Shown: positions 16,391 to 25,095, counted from the first letter of the stretch. The stretch: 49,649 nt of DNA from Anaerolineales bacterium (GCA_020634935.1 JACKAT010000040.1:1-49649); one strand, 5' to 3'. Numbers and translations: made by a program. Notes: generated from the letters alone by a model not told the origin.

Positions 16391-19300
16391 ATGTATGCCG
16401 AAGTTGTCGTTAATCGCCCCATTATCAAACGAAACCGGCGCAGTTTTGTCGATGCGCCGGAAGATGACCACATTCCTGCGCCTGAACTGCTCGAAGAGTC
16501 CCCTGAGCATGAGGGGCCGGAAGATGACAATCCGCTAGCCCTGACGTTTCATTATCATATCCCCCCCCATCTGGCCGATCACCTACAGGTCGGTCAGATG
16601 GTTGCTGTCCCGTTTCGAACTCAGCAGTTGATGGGCATCGTCGTCGGATTGAGTCAAATTTCGCCGGTATCCGAGACCCGTCCGATCGAAGCTATCCTCG
16701 ATCCCGACCCGGTTCTAACCCCTAACCAAATCGAACTGGCCCGGTGGCTCTCCCGTGAGTACATTGCGCCGCTAGCCACCTGTACCCATTATTTCCTGCC
16801 GCCCGGATACAACCGCAAACCGGAAATGATGCTCGTTCCCCTCGACGCCGCCAGGTCCGGATCGTTGACCGCTCCAGAGCGGGTTCTGCTGGCGTACCTG
16901 CGGCAAAAAGGCGCTACGCCATTCGCCGAAGTCGATCCCGGGGCTGCGGCCGGGTTGATTGAAAAAGGGTTGGCTCGCCAAGAGAGTGTGCTAACCAAAC
17001 CCCGCGTCGGCCCCAAACTCGAGCGAATGGTTGAGCTGATCATCCCGCCGGACGAGATCGAAGGGGTGCTGCCAACCTTGGGCCGCCCCTCTAAACAGGC
17101 CGACCTGCTGCTCTATCTATCGGAACTCGACGATCCGCTGCCGCCACTCGATAGCGTCCTGACGGCGGTTGACTGCTCCATCGCGCCGGTCAACGTCCTG
17201 ATTGAACGGGGTTGGGTCGAACTCATTCCGCCCCAAACCCGGCTCGATATGCCGCCTGCCCTGCGCGATAACGCGGCCCCGCTGGAAACCATCACCGACT
17301 CGCCGGCGGAGCAGAAAGTGCTGGGCTATATGCGCGGGCAGGGTCGCCCTCTGGCGCTGGCCCAAATTCTGGAAGCGACAGCCGTGGATGAAAGCGCTAT
17401 CGACGATCTGGTTGAGCATAAGCAACTGGCCCGTTTCGATGAGCCGGAGCGCCTCACCCTAACGCTGCCTACCAGCGACATTTTGGAGGCGGTCATCGAA
17501 CTACGCTATGCGCAGAAATATGCCGATGTGCTGCGCCTGCTAGCCTTGGAAGATGGGCCGGTCTGGGTTGGCTGGGTTTACGCCCAAACCGAGGCTACGC
17601 TCAATACCCTCAAAACGCTGGAGGACGCCGGCGCCGTCAGCATGGGCGAAGCTCGCCGCTGGCGCGATCCGCTGGCCGGGCGCGGGTTCACACTCGACAC
17701 GCCGCCCAAACTTACCGCCGAACAACAAGCCGTTTGGGAAGAAGTGGCCCAAACCTGGCAGTCGAAATCTGTCTACAAACTGCCGCTCCTGCTGCACGGT
17801 GTGACCGGCTCCGGCAAGACCGAAATTTACCTACGGGCCATTGCCGCCGCTCTGCAAACCGGCCAGAGCGCGATTTTCCTCGTGCCGGAGATTACGCTGG
17901 CGACCCAAACCGTGGATCGCGTCTCGGCTCGCTTTCCGGGCCGGGTGGCGCTGTGGCATTCGGCTTTATCGCCGGGGGAACGGTTCGATACCTGGGAGCG
18001 AGTGCGCGCCGGCGAACTACCTGTCGTGGTGGGGCCGCGGTCGGCTTTATTTGCACCGGTCAAAAATTTAGGCGTAATCATCGTTGATGAGGAGCATGAA
18101 CCAGCCTACAAACAGCGCGACCGGTCGCCGGTCTTTCACGCTCGCGATGCCGCGCTGGAGTTGGGCCGGCTGAGCAACGCGCTGGTACTGATGGGCAGCG
18201 CCACGCCCGATGTGGTCAGCTATCGCAAAGCGGAACGCGGCGAATATCTGCTGCTGCACCTGCCGAACCGCATTTTGGCTCACACCAAACATATCGCCGT
18301 GCAGCAGGGCTTACTGAAACGCGTAAAGGATGAAGAGCGCCGCAAAAAAATCCAGGCCAGTTTAGCCAGCGGTCGAGCCAGCGAATTTGTATCGCTGCCG
18401 CTGCCGGAAGTAGAGGTGGTCGATCTGCGCGAGGAGCTGCGGGCCGGCAATCGTTCGATCTTTAGCCGGTCGCTGCAAGCGGCCATGCACACCACGCTCA
18501 GTCGAGGCGAGCAGGTTATTTTGTTTCTGAACCGGCGCGGCACCGCTAGCTTCGTCATCTGCCGCGACTGTGGCTACGTGATGACCTGCCCCCGCTGCGA
18601 AACGACGCTGACCTACCACACCAGCGGCGAGTTGATGGTCTGCCACTACTGCGGCTACCGAGCCAACATCGTCGAGGAGTGCCCCCGCTGCGGCAGCGAC
18701 CGGATTCGCTTTTTTGGCCTGGGCACCCAGCGCGTTGAAGAAGCGGTCAAACAGATGTTTCCCGAAGCCCAGCCCATCCGCTGGGATTGGGACTCGACCC
18801 GGACGAAGGGCAGTCATCACATGTTTCTGGACCATTTTATGAACGGCCGGGCCAACGTGATGATCGGCACGCAGATGGTGGCCAAGGGCTTGGATTTGCC
18901 GTTGGTGACGCTGGTCGGCGTCATTTCGGCGGATACGGCCCTCTATCTCCCCGATTTCCGCGCCGGCGAGCGCACCTTTCAACTCCTAATGCAGGTCGCC
19001 GGGCGCGCCGGGCGCAGTCCCCTGGGCGGGCGGGTCATCATCCAGAGCTACACGCCGGATCAGGTGCCCATCGAAGCGGCCTCGAACCACGATTACGAAG
19101 GCTTTTACCAAACGGAACTGGCTTTCCGCCGCGAGCAGCGCTATCCCCCCTTCAAACGGCTGGCCTTGCTCCTCTACCAGGGGCCGGGGCCGGAACGCAG
19201 CGCCGAAGCCGCGCGCCAACTAGCCTACCGCTTGCGCCAACAGATCGCCCGCCAGGGTATCCCGGCCGTCGAAGTCCTCGGCCCGACCCCCAGCTACGTC

Positions 19301-19429
19301 CGCCGCATTCGCAACCAGTATCGCTGGCACGTGCTGCTCCGCGCCCAAGACCCGGCCTCAGTCCTGCGACCGCTGCTGCCGCTGCCCCAAGGCTGGCGGG
19401 TGGATATCGATCCGGTGACGTTATTGTAA
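16391..19429 (+). CDS. priA: Primosomal replication restart helicase PriA, long form
   Basis: Superfamily 2 helicase that reloads the replisome at stalled forks. The N-terminal 3'-end-binding domain is followed by helicase motifs GVTGSGKTEIYLRAI (Walker A) and IIVDEEHEPAYKQRD (Walker B, DEEH). The eight-cysteine zinc-binding module comes next (CRDCGY, CPRCE, CHYCGY, CPRCGS), then AKGLDLP and GRAGR. At 1012 residues it is some 200-280 longer than typical PriA. The extra length lies between the N-terminal domain and the helicase core (about 150-430) and looks like added winged-helix-like segments. The ATG at 16391 is preferred over the TTG three bases earlier. Confidence 0.95.
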   Translation: MYAEVVVNRPIIKRNRRSFVDAPEDDHIPAPELLEESPEHEGPEDDNPLALTFHYHIPPHLADHLQVGQMVAVPFRTQQLMGIVVGLSQISPVSETRPIEAILDPDPVLTPNQIELARWLSREYIAPLATCTHYFLPPGYNRKPEMMLVPLDAARSGSLTAPERVLLAYLRQKGATPFAEVDPGAAAGLIEKGLARQESVLTKPRVGPKLERMVELIIPPDEIEGVLPTLGRPSKQADLLLYLSELDDPLPPLDSVLTAVDCSIAPVNVLIERGWVELIPPQTRLDMPPALRDNAAPLETITDSPAEQKVLGYMRGQGRPLALAQILEATAVDESAIDDLVEHKQLARFDEPERLTLTLPTSDILEAVIELRYAQKYADVLRLLALEDGPVWVGWVYAQTEATLNTLKTLEDAGAVSMGEARRWRDPLAGRGFTLDTPPKLTAEQQAVWEEVAQTWQSKSVYKLPLLLHGVTGSGKTEIYLRAIAAALQTGQSAIFLVPEITLATQTVDRVSARFPGRVALWHSALSPGERFDTWERVRAGELPVVVGPRSALFAPVKNLGVIIVDEEHEPAYKQRDRSPVFHARDAALELGRLSNALVLMGSATPDVVSYRKAERGEYLLLHLPNRILAHTKHIAVQQGLLKRVKDEERRKKIQASLASGRASEFVSLPLPEVEVVDLREELRAGNRSIFSRSLQAAMHTTLSRGEQVILFLNRRGTASFVICRDCGYVMTCPRCETTLTYHTSGELMVCHYCGYRANIVEECPRCGSDRIRFFGLGTQRVEEAVKQMFPEAQPIRWDWDSTRTKGSHHMFLDHFMNGRANVMIGTQMVAKGLDLPLVTLVGVISADTALYLPDFRAGERTFQLLMQVAGRAGRSPLGGRVIIQSYTPDQVPIEAASNHDYEGFYQTELAFRREQRYPPFKRLALLLYQGPGPERSAEAARQLAYRLRQQIARQGIPAVEVLGPTPSYVRRIRNQYRWHVLLRAQDPASVLRPLLPLPQGWRVDIDPVTLL

Positions 19430-19439
19430 GAAATTTAGG

Positions 19440-19468
19440 TTGAGATTACCGGTTAAATTCGTTATAAT
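19440..19468 (+). promoter_or_regulatory. Promoter of the RusA-HEPN operon
   Basis: TTGAGA (19440-19445), 17 bases, then a perfect TATAAT (19463-19468). It begins 11 bases after the priA stop, so the two-gene unit downstream has its own promoter with a leader of about 45 bases. Confidence 0.7.
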
Positions 19469-19520
19469 AAAATTGTTTTCTGTAAAAGAAATGTCTGCAT
19501 AAAAGAAAATCACCTAACCT

Positions 19521-19922
19521 GTGTTACCATTTGAATTCACCATAGACGGGCCACCCGTCTCCCAACAAACTCGAAGACGCTCGCGATTACACGACTGGAA
19601 GAAAAGAGTTCGGCAAGAAGCTGAACAAAAGTGGTCGAGTGGAGAATTACCCCACTCTGAGCCGATTATGTTGACCATTATCTATTTCTACGATACGGCC
19701 TCAATGGATGTCGATAACATCCCCAAACCTATATCGGATGCTCTAAACGAGCTGGTCTATTTTGATGATGAACAAATTACCGATATTTTGGTGAGAAAAC
19801 GCAACCTTAATGATGATTTACGACTGACAAATCCTTCTGACACCCTTACTGAAGGATTTGTTAGAGGGTCTGAGTTTCTTTATATTGTGATTAAAGCCGC
19901 CCCAAATCAGGGAGTAATTTAA
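19521..19922 (+). CDS. RusA-like Holliday junction resolvase
   Basis: A 133-residue endonuclease of the RusA family, which cuts four-way DNA junctions as a dimer. The signature MDVDNIPKPISDALNEL carries D63, D65, N66, K69 and D73, followed by FDDEQI, matching the metal-binding aspartates and lysine of E. coli RusA. The N-terminus is GTG-initiated. RusA genes are usually prophage-borne; here no phage genes are nearby. The TAA stop overlaps the ATG of the next gene by one base, which ties it to the PD-(D/E)XK-HEPN protein. Confidence 0.88.
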   Translation: MLPFEFTIDGPPVSQQTRRRSRLHDWKKRVRQEAEQKWSSGELPHSEPIMLTIIYFYDTASMDVDNIPKPISDALNELVYFDDEQITDILVRKRNLNDDLRLTNPSDTLTEGFVRGSEFLYIVIKAAPNQGVI

Positions 19923-20575
19923 TGATGGAAAAAACGCTTAGTCGGGAACAAGAACGGTTACTTTTAGTAGCAAACGAATTAAGAACTCAAGGGTATCAAG
20001 TCATTGTGCAACCTACGTCTGACCAGTTACCGGATTTTCTTCGCCAGTATAATCCCGATATGATCGCCCAAAAAGGACAAGAGAAGATCGTTGTTGAAGT
20101 TAAGAGTAGGCGGTCGCTTTCCCAGACACCTGGGATACGAGATATGGCTCGTTTACTGCAAGATCGAGAGGATTGGAAATTTGAGTTAATTATGGTCGGC
20201 GGCGAGACAGAACCTATTATGACTCTAACCGCCCAATCTCTTAACGAGACTGGAATTTCAAACGAATTAGACCGAGCCAAACAATTATTAGATACTGGAT
20301 TCAGTGACGCCGCCCTTCTTTTAGCTTGGTCAGCGGCAGAGGCCGCCCTCCGTTTACTCGCTGAGAGAGAGGGGTTAAATCTCCAAAATGGTTCTTCTCT
20401 GCAACTCATAAAATCTCTGGTAACCGAAGGAGTGATATCGCGAGCCGACTATGAATTACTGGTAGACGTAATGCGAATTCGAAACACGGTTGCTCATGGC
20501 TATAAAACGGAAGAACTTGACCAGAAAATTGTTAGACGTTTGGTCGATGCTGTACCTCAGTTAATACACCCTTAA
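19922..20575 (+). CDS. PD-(D/E)XK nuclease (AHJR-like) fused to a HEPN-like domain
   Basis: A 217-residue protein. Residues 1 to about 100 fit an archaeal-Holliday-resolvase-like restriction endonuclease fold: P45-D46 (YNPDMIAQ), then E59-V60-K61 (VVEVKSRR). Residues about 110-215 are all helical and contain R187-x4-H192 (RIRNTVAHGY), the catalytic motif of HEPN ribonucleases and of DUF4145-like HEPN proteins. So one chain could join a DNase and an RNase site. The start overlaps the RusA stop by one base; ATG at 19925 is an equal alternative. HEPN proteins are frequent in defence and toxin-antitoxin systems; that role here is inference. Confidence 0.78.
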   Translation: MMEKTLSREQERLLLVANELRTQGYQVIVQPTSDQLPDFLRQYNPDMIAQKGQEKIVVEVKSRRSLSQTPGIRDMARLLQDREDWKFELIMVGGETEPIMTLTAQSLNETGISNELDRAKQLLDTGFSDAALLLAWSAAEAALRLLAEREGLNLQNGSSLQLIKSLVTEGVISRADYELLVDVMRIRNTVAHGYKTEELDQKIVRRLVDAVPQLIHP

Positions 20576-20613
20576 CCAAGGTCAGTACCCTATAATCACT
20601 GACTAAGTAACCT

Positions 20614-22221
20614 ATGACCCAACCAACTTTATCCCAAAACCCGCCAGATATCGACATCCTTGTCCAAGAAATCGAAAAAATGATGTCCGCCTACATCCCG
20701 GACTTCGAGCAGAAATTCTCGGCCAACTTCAAAGAAGCGGCCATTAACGAAGTGCGCGAGGAAAAATCGTTTGAGATTCGTACGGCGCGAGCGCTGGTCT
20801 TTGGCGAGACCGGCGTCGGCAAAACGACCACCATCAACTACCTGCTCGACAGCCCCATCTTCCCCACCAGCGGCGAGTTGAGCTGTACCAAATCGCTGGC
20901 CTGCGGCGAGCATGAAGGCGGCCTGATCTTTTACGACTCGCCGGGCCTGGGTGACGAGGAAGGGCTGGAAAATGTGACGCGCACCGTCCTCGGCATCGAG
21001 CCGCTCGAAGACGAGCCGATCGACAGCATCACCTTGATCGACATCACCGCCAAAAATGGAGAAGGACCGGCCGACTACACGCCGCTCGCCTACGACGCCT
21101 TTGCCGATGAAATCTCGCCGGAGTTTTACGCCGCCCGCCGGGATCACATCGCCGGCAAAAAGTTTGATCTAGCCGCGTTTCAGGGTTGGGCCGCCGACCA
21201 TTTCGACTTTTTTGTCTTTGTGGCCAGTTCCAACCGTGGACTGCCGACGCCCATCGCCAAAATCATTCAAGCCTTCGACCGGCGGCAAAAAAGCCTGTTC
21301 AAAGTCTTCAACGTGTTCAACGGCCAGTACCGTGACCATGTCGATAACTTACCGCCGGCCGTCCGCGCCAAATTCGAGCAGGCCATTGAGCGCTCCCACA
21401 AATACCACCTGACCGGCCCGGACGACTGGCTGATGATCGACAGCCGAACAGGCGACGGCGTAGCGGCGCTAATCAAATCGTTTGCCGAGACGCTGCCGTT
21501 AGATGTGCTGCGCAGCCTCAACCAGGTGGTCAAACAGCAGTATACCCACCTGATCGAACAGAAAATCGACTCTTACTTTTTTGATTATACGGCCCACATC
21601 GCCGCCCTGATGGCCGTCTTTCCGGTCGATCACTCGGAGCAAGGCGAGCGCTTTTTGAAATTTACGCTCGACAGCATCGTGACCATAGCCCGCTTTATGT
21701 TTGCCGGCCACGGCGATATTTTTGGAGCGCGGCTCATCGATGAGATGATCGATGAGTTAGAATTCAGCAAAAAAAGGACCAAATTCACGCCGGCCGTATC
21801 GCGCAAGAAAAAGGACAGTTTTCTGCTCAAGATCGTCGACCGCATGGGCAAAAATCTCAATCCCGAATTCGATGCCTACGATAAATTCGATGCTTATGAA
21901 CCGGACGAGCAATCGGCTGAAGGAGAAGTTTATTTTGCCGTGGGCGGCGTAGACGCCATCCAGCTCATTCTGGGGCTGGGCTTGACGCTGCAACAGCTCT
22001 ATCGCCAAGAAACCCGATCTGAACTATCGGTCACCGAATTGGACAGCCTGCTCGAAGCCAATCGACGCCTGGTTGAAGCCAACATGGGCTACCGCATGCG
22101 CAGCAAAATCATCGAGGTCACCCGGCTGGCCGGCAGTCGCACCGACCGAGCCGATAAATTGACGATGGCGACTGAGCTTTTTACCTACGTCAGACCGCTG
22201 ACCACAATTGAGGAAGAATAA
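20614..22221 (+). CDS. Divergent P-loop GTPase, dynamin/IRG-like
   Basis: A 535-residue protein. G1 is GETGVGKTT (64-72), the G2-like region is SGELSCTKS, and G3 is DSPGLGD (108-114). The expected G4 NKxD is not seen; the matching strand reads FKVFNVFNGQYRDHVD. G5 could be IDSRTGDG. The C-terminal half is helical and has one or two weakly hydrophobic segments (IVTIARFMFAGHGDIFG; VDAIQLILGLGLTL), as in membrane-associated large GTPases. A -10 box TATAAT at 20591-20596 lies just upstream. It follows the RusA-HEPN pair on the same strand by 38 bases. Function unknown. Confidence 0.7.
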   Translation: MTQPTLSQNPPDIDILVQEIEKMMSAYIPDFEQKFSANFKEAAINEVREEKSFEIRTARALVFGETGVGKTTTINYLLDSPIFPTSGELSCTKSLACGEHEGGLIFYDSPGLGDEEGLENVTRTVLGIEPLEDEPIDSITLIDITAKNGEGPADYTPLAYDAFADEISPEFYAARRDHIAGKKFDLAAFQGWAADHFDFFVFVASSNRGLPTPIAKIIQAFDRRQKSLFKVFNVFNGQYRDHVDNLPPAVRAKFEQAIERSHKYHLTGPDDWLMIDSRTGDGVAALIKSFAETLPLDVLRSLNQVVKQQYTHLIEQKIDSYFFDYTAHIAALMAVFPVDHSEQGERFLKFTLDSIVTIARFMFAGHGDIFGARLIDEMIDELEFSKKRTKFTPAVSRKKKDSFLLKIVDRMGKNLNPEFDAYDKFDAYEPDEQSAEGEVYFAVGGVDAIQLILGLGLTLQQLYRQETRSELSVTELDSLLEANRRLVEANMGYRMRSKIIEVTRLAGSRTDRADKLTMATELFTYVRPLTTIEEE

Positions 22222-22292
22222 GCCGCCATTTTTCCAAAAATCCAATTCTGGCTAAAATCTCAAGCAACCATCATCAAAATAACTCCATACCA

Positions 22293-23609
22293 ATGACCAA
22301 GGATAGCTCATTGAACGACACATATCAATTCAAACTGCCCGATCTCGGCGAGGGTATTCATGAGGCTGAAATCGTCAATTGGCGGGTCGATGTCGGCGAT
22401 ACGATTAGCGTCAACCAACCCTTGCTCGAAGTCCAAACCGATAAAGCCCTGGTGGAAATTCCCGCGCCGGTGGCCGGCACCATCAAAGACATCCGCATCA
22501 AATCCGGCAGTATGGCCCATCTGGGTGACGTCCTGGTCTCGATTCAGCCGAAAAACGATACCGCGCCCAGTCGATCTAACTCCTCCCCCACACCTCCCAT
22601 CAGCGCGACGGCCACCGCCGGCTTGACCGGTCCTGACCAACGCGTGCTGGCTGCGCCGGCCGTGCGTAAAATGGCCCTAAAATTAGGCGTCGATTTGCAT
22701 CGAGTGCCGGGCAGCGGCCCCGGCGGGCGCGTCCTCCCTTCTGATGTCCGCACCTTTGCCGAGCAGCGAGCCGTCGAACCGTCGCCCCCAAAATCAGTAG
22801 AACCAGTCCCTGACTGGCCCGATAAGCCGCAAGAACCCGTAGGGCCAGTCGCTGACTGGCCCCCATCCGGACAAATCGCTAATTTGTCCGGCGCAACCGA
22901 TTCTCAAACGACTCCTACGACCGAACCCCTGACCGGCCTCCGTCGCCGCATCGCCGAGCGGATGGCCGAAGCCTGGCGCATTCCCCATGTGACCAGTTTC
23001 GCCGAAGTGGAGGTCTCGCGGCTAGTCAAGCTGCGCGATCAACTCAACGACATCGGAGCTATGGAACAAGGGCTTTCGATCACCTATTTGCCGTTCATCA
23101 TCAAAGCAGTCATTCAAGCGCTCAAAACGTATCCCGACTTCAACGCCCGGCTCGATCTGGCGCAGCCGCAAATCATACGCTACCGCCATTACCACATCGG
23201 CATAGCGACGGCCATTCCCGACGGGTTGGTCGTGCCGGTCATCCGCCACGCCGACCGGCTGAGCCTGCGCCAATTAGCAGCAGAACTAACCCGGCTGGCC
23301 GATCAGGCCCGCGCGCGCCAATTGGGGCTTGACGAACTGTCCGGCAGCACCTTCTCGATTACCAACTTCGGCAGCGCCGGCGGCGAACAGGGTACGCCCA
23401 TTATCAACCCGCCGGAAGTAGCCATCTTAGGCTGCGGCCGGATCGAGCTAAAGCCGGTCGTAGTCAAAGGCCAGATCAAAGCGCGGCCGGTGCTGCCGCT
23501 GTCGCTCAGTTTCGACCACCGTTTGATCGACGGCATCGCAGCCGCTCAATTTCTCAATTATCTCAAGCAGCGGCTTCACCACCCCAAGCTGCTCTTATTG
23601 GATCTGTAG
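22293..23609 (+). CDS. 2-oxoacid dehydrogenase E2 (dihydrolipoyl acyltransferase)
   Basis: A 438-residue lipoyl acyltransferase. The lipoyl domain has K51 in EVQTDKALVEI. A peripheral-subunit-binding domain spans about 118-152 (APAVRKMALKLGVDL ... GPGGRVLPSDV). The catalytic domain starts near 212 and ends with the active-site DHRLIDG (H409, D413). It transfers acyl groups from an E1 to CoA. The linker between the binding and catalytic domains (about 170-200) is encoded by three perfect DNA palindromes, which is odd. An E3-like gene follows directly, but no E1 alpha/beta genes are in the window, so the acyl substrate cannot be told. Confidence 0.92.
   Translation: MTKDSSLNDTYQFKLPDLGEGIHEAEIVNWRVDVGDTISVNQPLLEVQTDKALVEIPAPVAGTIKDIRIKSGSMAHLGDVLVSIQPKNDTAPSRSNSSPTPPISATATAGLTGPDQRVLAAPAVRKMALKLGVDLHRVPGSGPGGRVLPSDVRTFAEQRAVEPSPPKSVEPVPDWPDKPQEPVGPVADWPPSGQIANLSGATDSQTTPTTEPLTGLRRRIAERMAEAWRIPHVTSFAEVEVSRLVKLRDQLNDIGAMEQGLSITYLPFIIKAVIQALKTYPDFNARLDLAQPQIIRYRHYHIGIATAIPDGLVVPVIRHADRLSLRQLAAELTRLADQARARQLGLDELSGSTFSITNFGSAGGEQGTPIINPPEVAILGCGRIELKPVVVKGQIKARPVLPLSLSFDHRLIDGIAAAQFLNYLKQRLHHPKLLLLDL
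22803..22891. repeat. Three palindromes inside the E2 linker coding sequence
   Basis: CCAGTC-cct-GACTGG (22803-22817), GGGCCAGTC-gct-GACTGGCCC (22842-22862) and CCGGACAAAT-cgcta-ATTTGTCCGG (22867-22891) are perfect inverted repeats within 90 bases of coding DNA. They resemble the intergenic palindromes elsewhere in the window. Confidence 0.75.
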
Positions 23610-24953
23610 ATGGTTGTCGGCGATGTCGCCACCGCCGTCGAGATTATCGTGCTGGGAGCGGGACCAGCGGGCTGTAGCGCGGCGCTTCGAGCAGCGCAGT
23701 TAGGCCGGGATGTCGTTCTAGTTGATCCGAAGCCGTTAGGCGGATATTACCTCCACGAAAGCGGCCTGCCTACCAAACTGCTCCTCACCGCCGCCCGCCG
23801 AGCCTGGCAAATTCACCATTCCAAGCCGATCGGGCTGAACGTTGAAAGCTACTCGCTTGATTTTGCAGCGATGCAGCGCTGGAAAGCCGAGATGATCGCC
23901 GCCAGACGCCAGACGCTCGAGCAGCAGTTGGATCGCCACGGCGTCGCTGTCGCTCAGGGCAAAGGCTGGTTCATCAATGACGCCGAAATGCGGGTTGAAG
24001 GCGAATACGGCGCCCTCAAATTCATCTTTGAGCAGGCCGTTATCGCCACTGGCGTCCAACCCGCCCCGCTCGACGCCCTGCCGTTCGATGGCGAGCACAT
24101 TCTCGCCCCGGCCCAGGCCCTCAACCTCAACCCCCTACCGCCGAGCATCGCCATCATCGGCGCGGATTACATCGCCGCCGAGTTAGCCACCCTTTTCACC
24201 AAACTCGATGTCCCCACCCACTTGATCATTCCGGCCGGTCATCGCCTGCTGGCCGAATTCGATCCGGCGGCCGGCCAATTGATCGAAGCGCAGTTGAAGC
24301 AGCAAGGAGTCGAAATTACGTTCAATGCGACTAATCTCCAAGCGTTCATCCCCAAAGCCGATAAGCTGGTCGTCTCAGCCGGTATCGAGCCGGATACAGC
24401 CGGCTTGCAGCTCGAATCCGCCGGCGTAGCCACCGATGAGCGCGGCTTCATTCCGGTCAACGACCGTATGCAAACCAACCGGCCCCACATCTACGCTGCC
24501 GGCGATGTCACCGGTGGTCCTCCGCTGGCGGCTTTGGCTCATAAGCAAGGCCGCATCGCGGCGGAGGCTATCGCCGGCCGGCCGGTGCAGTACGCCCCTC
24601 AGGCCATCCCCCGGGTGGCCTGGACCGATCCCGAGGTGGCGTCGGTCGGCCTGACCGCCGCCCAGGCTCAGGCATTGGGCTACCAGATCATCGCCGCCCA
24701 ACGTTCCATCGACGCCGGCTCAAATCCGCTGATGTTCGACTCACCGGACGGATTGGCCCTCATTGTGGCCGAACAAGAGAGTCAACTCCTACTCGGAGTG
24801 ACATTGGTTTGCCCGCACGCCGGAGAGCTGATCGGCGAAGCAGCCCTGGCCATCGAGATGGGCGCGACTTTGACCGATTTAGCCGAGACGATTCACCCTT
24901 ATTCCCGTTTAAGCCACATTCTCCCCCAAGCAGCCGAAGCATACCTTGAATAA
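23610..24953 (+). CDS. Dihydrolipoamide dehydrogenase-like flavoprotein lacking the redox disulfide
   Basis: A 447-residue pyridine-nucleotide disulfide oxidoreductase fold: FAD motif GAGPAG (16-21), a second Rossmann motif (IAIIGADYIAAELA), FAD-binding AAGDV and a C-terminal dimerisation domain. The active-site stretch that reads GGTCLNVGCIPSK in true E3 enzymes is GGYYLHESGLPTK (44-56): both cysteines are gone (Y47 and G52). The C-terminal HPHPTLSE motif is HPYSRLSHIL, keeping one His but losing the Glu. It cannot do classical dithiol chemistry. Its ATG follows the E2 stop without a gap, so the two are surely coexpressed. Confidence 0.88.
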   Translation: MVVGDVATAVEIIVLGAGPAGCSAALRAAQLGRDVVLVDPKPLGGYYLHESGLPTKLLLTAARRAWQIHHSKPIGLNVESYSLDFAAMQRWKAEMIAARRQTLEQQLDRHGVAVAQGKGWFINDAEMRVEGEYGALKFIFEQAVIATGVQPAPLDALPFDGEHILAPAQALNLNPLPPSIAIIGADYIAAELATLFTKLDVPTHLIIPAGHRLLAEFDPAAGQLIEAQLKQQGVEITFNATNLQAFIPKADKLVVSAGIEPDTAGLQLESAGVATDERGFIPVNDRMQTNRPHIYAAGDVTGGPPLAALAHKQGRIAAEAIAGRPVQYAPQAIPRVAWTDPEVASVGLTAAQAQALGYQIIAAQRSIDAGSNPLMFDSPDGLALIVAEQESQLLLGVTLVCPHAGELIGEAALAIEMGATLTDLAETIHPYSRLSHILPQAAEAYLE

Positions 24954-24978
24954 CCTCTCCCGGCAGCCTGTCTTGAAA

Positions 24979-25008
24979 TTAGCATAACCGCTCTTCCCCG
25001 GCTATAAT
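24979..25008 (+). promoter_or_regulatory. Promoter of the DEAD-box helicase gene
   Basis: TTAGCA (24979-24984) and a perfect TATAAT (25003-25008), 18 bases apart. With the GTG start at 25096 this gives a leader of about 80 bases, long enough for regulation as in cold-shock helicase mRNAs. Confidence 0.5.
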
Positions 25009-25095
25009 AGAGGTTTGTATTATTTGCGAAACCCTTTACCAGACACAACCGGGCTAAGAGTGCGACTTGGCTCACACAGTCAAGGAGTATTTTTA

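Noticed and set aside
19521..20575. Prophage remnant because of the RusA-like gene
   Set aside because: No integrase, structural or lysis genes and no att-like repeats flank it; neighbours are chromosomal genes.
25015..25095. N-terminal extension of the DEAD-box helicase
   Set aside because: Lies at the predicted transcription start and has no ribosome site; GTG at 25096 follows AAGGAG and gives the family N-terminus.
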